Under the pieces are notes generated by a model that worked only from the letters and a program-made list of their open reading frames with translations, was not told where the DNA came from and searched no databases. A stretch of 64,000 nt of DNA from Aculops lycopersici (taxonomy: Eukaryota > Arthropoda > Arachnida > Trombidiformes > Eriophyidae). Of this stretch, positions 56,997-64,000 are shown in pieces; position 1 is the stretch's first letter, and each line of letters starts with the position of its first letter. Location: NCBI GenBank assembly GCA_015350385.1, contig WNKI01000001.1:9417118-9481117 (forward strand), read 5' to 3'. A program made the translations under genes and the position numbers.

Positions 56997-58013
56997 ATGC
57001 GCTCACTTCCGGTTCTCACCTGCCTCGCGCTGGTGGCCTCAGTGGCCAACGCTTTGCCCGAATAGCAATGGGCGCTATTCAAGAGCATGCACGGCAAGTC
57101 GTACTCTAGCCCCGCAGAGGAGCTCATGAGACGCCAGATTTTCGAGGCCAACAAGGAGAGAGTGGAGCAGTTCAACGCTCACGAGGCTCAGGAGGCCGGC
57201 TACACCTTGGGACTGAACCACATGTCCGACTGGACTGAGGATGAGTACGCAAAGATCAACGGGTTCCGTCACGAGAAAGCGAGCGAGGTCGTCAACTCGG
57301 TCGAGGCTCAGGCCTTCGTCGACGCCATATTGAACGACGACTCGCCCATTCCCGATGCTATTGACTGGCGCAAGGTCGATGGGAGAGTTTCCGAAGTCAA
57401 GAATCAATTTATATGCGGATCTTGCTGGGCTTTCGCAACCACTGGACTCCTCGAGGGACAGCAACTTTCCAACAAGGCAAATTACTCAGGCAGCAAGCTG
57501 GATCCATTGAGCGAGCAACAGCTTGTCGATTGTTCGGAGAGGAATTTTGGCTGCGATGGAGGTGACATGTCCCTCGCCTTGGTTGACATTGCATCCTTAG
57601 GTGGAATCGAGAGCGAGAAGACTTACCCGTACACTTTTCTTGACGTGGGCCCGTGTCGTTTCAACAAGTCGAAGGTTGTGATGACTGATAGAGGATACGC
57701 CATGTTACCAGAAGGTGACGAATTGGCATTGAAGAAAACTGTGGCCCGATATGGTCCAGTTTCGGTGGCCATTCTCGCCACTGACACTTTCCAAGCCTAC
57801 AAGTCTGGAATCTTGGACGACCAGTCGTGCGTCACCCACGACGTCAACCATGGAGTCCTGGTTGTTGGTTATGGAAGTGAACAGGGCAAGGACTACTGGA
57901 TTGTAAAGAACTCGTGGGGTGAGAAGTGGGGAATGGACGGCTACTTGCTAATGTCGCGTAACAAGGGGAACCAGTGCAACATTGCAACATACCCAATTAT
58001 AGCTACTTTCTAA
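56997..58013 (+). pseudogene. Cathepsin L-like cysteine protease, copy 2, with nonsense codon
   Basis: The reading frame starts at 56997 with an intact signal peptide, but codon 23 is TAG (57063-57065) where copies 1 and 3 have TCG (LPDSQW). After it the frame is open to the end and all catalytic residues (Q, C in CGSCWAF, H in VNHGVLVVGYG, N in VKNSWG) are kept. An internal Met at 57087 gives 308 residues without a leader, which should not be secreted. It shares the NQFICGSCW oddity and about 250 identical bases with copy 1. It is either a very recent pseudogene, a polymorphism or a sequencing error. Confidence 0.8.
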
Positions 58014-58127
58014 GATGGAAAATCGACTCAAACCATAAGATTGATCGTACAAGAGATTAAAACAGGTTCTCGGTGCGTCAAATTTGATTATGGATGAATA
58101 TTAAGTATTCATCTAGCCACCAAGGTA

Positions 58128-58263
58128 TAGGTGCCTCAGCAAAGTGAGAGAATCGAGCGAGAAACACACTAGATATCTTAGGAAAAACTACAAAGCGAAT
58201 GAACGAAAAATTAACTGCATTACTGAGGCACCACAACCTTAGAGCGAGACATTACACCTGTGT
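58128..58263. mobile_element. MITE-like insertion with 10-bp terminal inverted repeats
   Basis: GGTGCCTCAG (58130-58139) and CTGAGGCACC (58223-58232) are perfect inverted copies. The surrounding sequence matches the flank of protease copy 1 (53141-53185), which lacks this block. Short, non-coding and flanked by TA-like bases. The right edge is not certain. Confidence 0.55.
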
Positions 58264-58317
58264 ATTTATTCCTTCTAGATAGGTAACTAGCTTAAGGCCA
58301 TGATTACGCCTCTACTT

Positions 58318-58503
58318 TACGCCTTCAAAGAATAAGTTGGTCAGCTGAAAACCAAGAAGACAATTCCCGTGATAGGCTATGGGAAATTGTATTTAAGAGC
58401 AACAAGATGCAGCTACAAATCAATGTCCGCGGAAGTCAACGAGTAGATTTCATCACTCCGCTGTATTTTGTAATGCATTTTTGGAGTTGTTTGACAAATT
58501 GAT
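58318..58503. repeat. Cluster repeat R1, second copy
   Basis: It matches 55815-55990 closely with a small internal deletion, including the TATTTAAGAGCAACAAG block. Confidence 0.6.
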
Positions 58504-58706
58504 GGATGTTAGAGAAACACCACGATTTTTGCTCACATTCCATCAGACCAGTTGCTCCATGCGAATAGTATCACGATGGTGCTATTCTGTCTGTTGTCGG
58601 GCTGTTTGTTATTAATCAATAATGATTAATAAACTAGGTGGTGATGGAACCCGGCTTTTATTATCATTATTAGTATTGTTTTTTTTTGATTATAAATTTA
58701 TCTACA

Positions 58707-59712
58707 TTAATCGACAATAAGATCCTTCTTGTCTGAACTCTGCATTGCTTCCTCAAAAATCATTGAGCACAGCGACTCGGCAAATCAATGCCTCGGATTC
58801 TTTGCAATCCAATCGATGAGCATGTTATTGATTACAAAGATAAGCGGCACAACAACTAGGTCAACTTTGATTAGAGTTGGCGCAAACGAGGCGAGTATTA
58901 GTGCTAGTGAAATGCAGCTGAAGCTTGACATGTAGCTCAATAGATGATCGGTTGATAACCTCCTACTGAGCTTGAGAATTGTTTGCAGAAAGTGGTATAG
59001 CATTAGAGTTGAGCAAAACCTGGCAATTGTATAGATGGTATTGTAGAGCCAATTTGTTTCAACAAGGTGATATTTGCCATGTAACAGTGCCAACAGATTC
59101 CACTCAATGACTAAAGTCTTGCTTCCAAATTGAATTGAGCTAAAGAGTCGACTCAACTTAAAGTAGGCCGACTCGAGTGAGATTATTGCGTTGATGTGTA
59201 GAATCAGTACAATAACCTCGATTGGCCAGCCATTGAGCGATATGGTTGACCACAAAATTTTCAGCGGGTTCCTCGACTCGTCCATCGACTCGGCAGTCCT
59301 TCTTGCGTAACCAAAACTTCGATACTCTTCAACAGGCGACTGGTTTTTATCACTCAGTATAATGATCGAATTGTTGTGATCATCGAGAGTGCCATCATTG
59401 TTGCTTCGATTAAAACTCGTTCGGTGTTGTCCAGTGATCGAAGGTCCTCAGTAAAAGAGGTTGCACAAGTGACTGTGCGACGATGTACAATAGACATGAG
59501 CAGGAGAAGTAGATGTGATTCTCTTGTGGCTGCTCTCTTTGGTTGCTCATTTGCCTCTTCTGACTATCGGTGTTTAAAAGCCAGATTTTAATTATTCTAC
59601 TAACACTTGTTGCTCGCAGCATAGCTCTAAGAAGGATGCAGTTGATCAAAAAGTAGAAGTTACCCATGTGGCTCTGTTTTGTGGAAGATACTGTGCCATT
59701 GAATGCGATCAA
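58707..59712 (-). pseudogene. Multi-pass membrane protein (chemoreceptor-like), decayed
   Basis: The minus frame 59285-58785 has at least three hydrophobic helices (EVIVLILHINAIISL, TIYTIARFCSTLMLYHFL, VDLVVVPLIFVINNMLI). It stops at 58785, yet the same frame continues past the stop for 25 codons to a natural-looking end at 58707 (SSDKKDLIVD), a tail also present in the partial copy at 62290. Upstream, another hydrophobic frame (59712-59410) is offset by one base near 59420. This pattern of one nonsense and one frameshift marks a pseudogene. Its size and topology suggest an invertebrate gustatory-receptor-like protein, but no diagnostic motif is seen. Confidence 0.5.
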
Positions 59713-60480
59713 CAGGTGTTTCGTTCAACAAATTAAAAGGATTCCAATTAAAATTTGGCACAAGAGTAAGTTGAAGTAATTTTCCTTGAATTTTGTCTGC
59801 TGTAAAATTGGCTCCTCTCCTTACACAATCGAAGATCAATTGATTGCAGAAAATCTTGCGAGAATATCATCAAGGTAGTTGATTATCCATAGGAACATGA
59901 ATCAATCGGAGGACGAGTTTCTGTGCAACCAGATGAGTTGAGTCTATAGGTGATCTTGATAGAAACAAAGGGTTGAGTAGCTGCTAATGGACTCAGGTGT
60001 CCTCACGCGGAGTGTTCTCAATTATTTTGGTCGGAAAATTGCTGAAACAAGAAAAGCAGGTTTCTATCAGTAAAATCAATTCCGTAGACTGACAGTAGTA
60101 GCCAGTCGGAAAGACTGAGTCGCGACCTAAGCTTCCCCAGGTAACTAATCGTCTGTTAACCACGAACACAACGAGTGACAACTACGTGATTTCAGTTGAT
60201 ATTTAGAGTGATTTGTTCGTCGAGTTTTCACCCAGTAGAACCTTTGATTGCGTTGAACACCTGCTACAATGCGTGTCGTGTTTCCAACCAGACTCAACAA
60301 TCGTGGCGCATACCTTCGATGAAGAATGACCCCCTGGTCGGGGCAAGTTTTTTCGGCTAACCAACGATTTAAATTCGCAGCTAGACGAAAGATTTGTACC
60401 CATTCGCCAACACCAATCAATAGGATAAAGATCAAATCTTCACCAATATCAAAGAGATCATAGGGAATATCTGGATAACA
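59713..60480. promoter_or_regulatory. Upstream region of protease copy 3
   Basis: It is a paralogue of 56150-56996: it carries the same receptor-flank sequence, then the shared block from about 60136 up to the start codon. Confidence 0.55.
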
Positions 60481-61497
60481 ATGCGCTCGCTTCCGGTAGC
60501 CGTATGTCTAGCGCTCGTGGTCTCAGTGGCCGTTGCCTTGCCAGACTCGCAGTGGGCGCTGTTCAAGAGCATGCACGGCAAGTCGTACTCTAGTCCCGCA
60601 GAGGAGCTCATGAGACGCCAGATTTTCGAGGCCAACAAGGAGAGAGTGGAGCAGTTCAACGCTCACGAGGCACAGGAGGCCGGCTACACTTTGGGACTGA
60701 ACCACATGTCCGACTGGACCGAGGAGGAGTTTGCCCAGATCAACGGATTCCGTCGAGAGGAAGCGAGCAAGATCGTGAACTCGGCCGAGGCTCAAGCCTT
60801 CGTCGACGCCATACTCAACGACGACTCGCCCCTTCCAGACTTCGTCGACTGGCGCGAGGTCGATGGAAGAGTTTCCGAAGTCAAGAATCAAGGTCGATGC
60901 GGATCCTGCTGGGCTTTTGCAACCACTGGCCTCCTCGAAGGACAGCAACTCTCCATTAAGGCCAACTTCTCAGGCAAGGAGCTGGATTCATTGAGCGAGC
61001 AACAGCTAGTCGAGTGTTCGCGTAGGAATAATGCATGCGCTGGTGGTTTAATGAGCGATGCTTTGGTTGATATCGCAGCCTTAGGTGGAATCGAGGATGA
61101 GGAGTCCTACCCGTACACCGCACCTGTAGTGCGTCGTTGCAAGTTTAACAAGTCGAAGGCTGTGATGACCGATAAAGGATACGCCATGTTACCAGAGGGA
61201 GACGAATTAGCATTGAAGAAAACCGTTGCCCGCTACGGTCCAGTTTCGGTGGGCATCCTCGCCACAGACACTTTCCAAGCATACGAATCTGGAATCCTAA
61301 ACGACAAGTCGTGCGACATGGACGAAGTCAACCATGCAGTCTTGATTGTTGGTTATGGAAGTGAACAGGGCAAGGACTACTGGATTGTGAAGAACTCGTA
61401 TGGCGAGGGTTGGGGAATGGGCGGCTACTTGCTAATGTCGCGTAACAAGGAGAACCAGTGCTACATTGCATCATACGCAACCATAGCAACTTTCTGA
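60481..61497 (+). CDS. Cathepsin L-like cysteine protease, copy 3
   Basis: 338 residues, intronless. The signal peptide and propeptide are practically those of copy 1. The active site is canonical, NQGRCGSCWAF, with His in VNHAVLIVGYG and Asn in VKNSYG, where the usual Trp after the Asn-Ser is Tyr. The mature part differs from copies 1 and 2 around the S2/S3 region (SRRNNACAGGLMSDAL instead of SERNFGCDGGDMSLAL), implying another substrate preference. Of the four copies it looks most like a standard functional enzyme. Confidence 0.93.
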   Translation: MRSLPVAVCLALVVSVAVALPDSQWALFKSMHGKSYSSPAEELMRRQIFEANKERVEQFNAHEAQEAGYTLGLNHMSDWTEEEFAQINGFRREEASKIVNSAEAQAFVDAILNDDSPLPDFVDWREVDGRVSEVKNQGRCGSCWAFATTGLLEGQQLSIKANFSGKELDSLSEQQLVECSRRNNACAGGLMSDALVDIAALGGIEDEESYPYTAPVVRRCKFNKSKAVMTDKGYAMLPEGDELALKKTVARYGPVSVGILATDTFQAYESGILNDKSCDMDEVNHAVLIVGYGSEQGKDYWIVKNSYGEGWGMGGYLLMSRNKENQCYIASYATIATF

Positions 61498-61665
61498 GCA
61501 TCACCTGGGCAATGTAGTGAGATTGAAAATAGAGTCGAAACATAGGTTCTGATATACAAAAGATTAAACTGGTTTCTTGGTGTGTCAAATTTGATTATGA
61601 TTGAAAAATTCACATCCAATTTTGAATCACAATGTATTGGCCAACTCAGGTTCTGTTTCCTTTTG

Positions 61666-62200
61666 TTCGCCATCCAACTTTTGGGTTAGCTCCACCTTCA
61701 GAATCCAGTTGTATCGTTTAACGGCTGACAAAAACTCCGGCGTTGGGTCAAACTTTACCTGCACTTGGTAGTGGTTGGTGCAGTAGATAGCGTTTTAAGG
61801 AATGACAATGAGGAATCACTGAATTCTGTCTTTAAAGTCAGATAGAGAGTGCCTGAATTCCGAATTACTCTTGTTCTGGTTTATCTCGTTATCGCCGCAC
61901 TTCCCCTTTTTGAAAGTTTCGTAATCCGAACACTCGTAGGCCACCTGTTGGCACTTGCCCTCCACCAATGGATAGGCCGAGACAAACGAGGAGCGCGTGT
62001 GACTCGGCGACGATGGCCATTCTTTTTTAGTCAACTTGGACTCAACAACATAGAAGATGAAGCCGTATGTTGATGGGCATCCTGGTTGGTCTCTACCTCC
62101 GTTTACATAGACATCGACGTCGCCCGATGGCTCGTTGAAGCCGAGAATATTGTCATAATGGTAGAGGTCTGTGAGATAAACGAGGAGTGCATGAGACTAG
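61666..62200 (-). pseudogene. Lipase pseudogene fragment
   Basis: It aligns with about 54215-54750 of the intact lipase (the region from KEWPSSPSHTRSS through the Cys-rich loop into the PLAT part) but carries frame breaks, an internal deletion of the CGENNEKC region and no N-terminal half. The catalytic His region remains, while Ser and Asp are absent. Confidence 0.85.
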
Positions 62201-62249
62201 GACCGATAGCCATTCTGCTTCAATGGACAAGGTAATAATAGAAAGCGAC

Positions 62250-62620
62250 TTTTATTATTTTTTGATGATAAAAATTATCTACATTAATCAACGATAAGAT
62301 CCTTCTTGTCTGAACTCCGCATTGTTTCCTCAAAAATCATTGGACACAGCGACTCGGCAAATTCAGATTCTTTGCAATCCAATCGATGAGCATGTTATTG
62401 ATTACAAAGATAAGCGGCACAACAACTAGGTCAACTTTGATTAGAGCTGGCGCAAACGAGGCGAGTAGATGATTAAGCTAAAGAGTCGACTGAACTTAAA
62501 GTAGGTCGACTCGGGGGAGATTAATGGGTTGGTGAGTAAAATCAGTACAATAACCTCGATTGGCTAGCCATATGGTTGACCACGAATTAAATCTCACATC
62601 GATGATGGAAATTCTGAATT
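62250..62620 (-). pseudogene. Receptor-like membrane protein fragment with intact C-terminal tail
   Basis: It matches 58690-59240 with deletions. It keeps the final coding stretch ending SSDKKDLIVD without the nonsense codon seen in the other copy, but lacks most helices. Confidence 0.55.
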
Positions 62621-63283
62621 AAAGCGGCTAGCGATCTTCCGAAATCCTTCAAATTCAGATGAATGATCTAGGCTCAAAGAATACATTCAAGTTGCCCATG
62701 AATCCGACCTGAACAACACGACACTCTAATCGGTGGAAGTTTTTGTAATTGTCCTAAAGTGGTCCTTAATAGCGGACTATTTCTTCTATATATCATTTCT
62801 TTACGATTGAATTCGATCCAGCAACTGGTTTTTGTCTCATGGTCGAGTTTCTCATTTGCTATGCCGAGAGATATTAGTTTTGGAGACTGACATAGCCAGT
62901 CGAACAATTAGAGCCGCATTCTGAGCTTCCGCAGGTAGCTAATGCTCTTCAAAACACGGACGCAACGAGTTATACGCTGTAGCTATGTGATACTAGTTAA
63001 AATTTGGAAGCCACTCATGATTTGCTCCCGGAGTTTGAAATCAGTAGACACTTTGATTGCGTAAAACACCTACTTGTCGTGTTTCGAGTCAGACTAAACA
63101 ATTGTGGCGCATGCATTCTATTTAGAATGACTTCCTGACCGGGCCATGTTTCTTGCAGCTCGTGATAGATTCATGCTTACAACTTGATAAAAAGATTTAC
63201 ACTCATCCGCCAAGAGCAATCAATAGGATAAAGGAGAAATTTCACCAATAACAGAGAGAACAAATAGAATATTTGAATAACAA
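62621..63283. promoter_or_regulatory. Upstream region of protease copy 4
   Basis: From about 62900 it is a diverged copy of the block preceding the other proteases (CAATTGTGGCGCATGC, CTTCCTGACCGGGCCATG). Before it no gene is seen. Confidence 0.45.
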
Positions 63284-64000
63284 TGAGCTCACTTCCGGTT
63301 TTCGCCTGCCTCACGCTGGAAGCCTCAGCGCCTTGCTGGACTCGCAGTGGCTATTCATTGCATTTGAAAGAGCATAGGTCGAACAAAAATCCTGTATCCC
63401 GGATGATTACGTACAATGAAAAGGTTACGGGCATTCGCGACAAACAAGGAATAAGTTGATCAGCTGAAAGAAACGACCCAGAAGACGACTGGCGATTGTA
63501 TTTAAGAGCAACAAGTTGCAGCACGAGACAATGCCTGCGAAAGTCAACGAGTAGAAGTCGTCACTCCACATGATCAGCATGCGATTTTTTTACATGCAAG
63601 TTTCGTTCCAAGTTGAATCAAAATCCCTCTCGTTATGTTTCAAAACAATCATTATCAATATGCCTGTTGATTTAACTGCATGTGTGAGATCTGTAAAATA
63701 ACTTTGTTTGCAAGTACAGTTCTACCTTGGTGGTGATCAGCGTCAACTGAAATAAGCTCACGAGCATCTATATAAATCGACTGTTTCCTGTCAAATATAT
63801 TGCGTCGTGAACTCCTCGGCTGCAACAGCATCGCCTAAGGCCTACAATTCAATGCTCACGAGGCACAGGAGGCCGGCTACACTTTGGGACTGAACCACAT
63901 GTCCGACTGGACCGAGGAGGAGTTTGCCCAGATCAACGGATTCCGTCGAGAGGAAGCGAGCAAGATCGTGAACTCGGCCGAGGCTCAAGCCTTCGTCGAC
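63284..64000 (+). pseudogene. Cysteine protease copy 4, rearranged, cut by window end
   Basis: A start-like ATGAGCTCACTTCCGGTT and part of a signal peptide (63284-63350) are followed by a frame-breaking deletion, then by repeat R1 and unrelated sequence. Protease sequence resumes at about 63850 inside the propeptide and is the same as copy 3 to the window end. An in-frame TAA lies two codons before the resumption. A TATA-like TATATAAAT lies at 63767-63775. It may be a pseudogene or have a new first exon. Confidence 0.7.
63359..63575. repeat. Cluster repeat R1, third copy
   Basis: It matches 55736-55960 with small changes and lies where the protease propeptide should be, so it marks a recombination joint. 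Confidence 0.6.

Noticed and set aside
1..64000. CRISPR arrays, rRNA or tRNA genes, bacterial operons
   Set aside because: No spaced direct repeats, no rRNA-like blocks and no convincing A/B box pairs were seen. Gene structure is eukaryotic throughout.

Overview
The window reads as nuclear DNA of an intron-poor arthropod, most likely an acariform mite. The evidence is a set of animal housekeeping genes, a chitin-binding (peritrophin-type) protein, and a cluster of papain-like proteases and pancreatic-type lipases of a kind common in mites. p97, the mitochondrial leucyl-tRNA synthetase, centractin, TFIIF-beta and ARH3 are each one uninterrupted reading frame, and the few introns I can place are about 80-130 bp. 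The species call is inference.

Layout. 1-15 kb holds compact housekeeping genes, often convergent or divergent pairs: p97/VCP (+), WDR74 (-), a BNIP2/Prune-type BCH protein (+), a secreted lipase of two exons (-), TMEM222 (-) and ARH3 (+). 15.2-23.86 kb is one complete minus-strand Ty3/gypsy retrotransposon with two identical 184-bp LTRs and a CAAC target-site duplication. It carries gag, a pol with two single-base frame breaks, and a third ORF in the env position. 24.5-33 kb returns to housekeeping genes: a Schnurri/HIVEP-like zinc finger gene, LARS2, mL64 (CRIF1), a small coiled-coil gene, centractin (ARP1) and TFIIF-beta. 33-40 kb is sparse, with a chitin-binding exon, two candidate first exons, an assembly gap and microsatellites.

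41-51 kb contains the most unusual content: three adjacent same-strand intronless genes encoding large proteins built from 4, 2 and 4 copies of one domain, nearly every copy followed by a C2HC zinc finger. The domain resembles the adenain/Ulp1 (C48) layout (aromatic-rich strand, invariant ADG, QQ, then a helix starting with SA) but has no cysteine at the expected nucleophile position. The same domain plus C2HC finger forms the C-terminal half of the retrotransposon's third ORF, behind a PHD finger, a SUMO-interaction-like motif and a chromodomain. There His, Asp, Gln and Cys sit at C48-like spacing. The likely story is exchange between a retroelement accessory protein and a host gene family that then multiplied its domains and lost the nucleophile. 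The direction of transfer is not settled by this window.

51-64 kb is a young, scrambled duplication cluster. Modules made of a C1A cysteine protease, a minus-strand lipase and a minus-strand multi-pass membrane protein are repeated with losses. There are two intact proteases, one with a nonsense codon and one rearranged at the window edge; one intact lipase, one lipase pseudogene and one lipase 3' scrap; and several receptor-like remnants. The protease copies are mosaics, which points to gene conversion. Small hairpin or MITE-like insertions sit between the copies.
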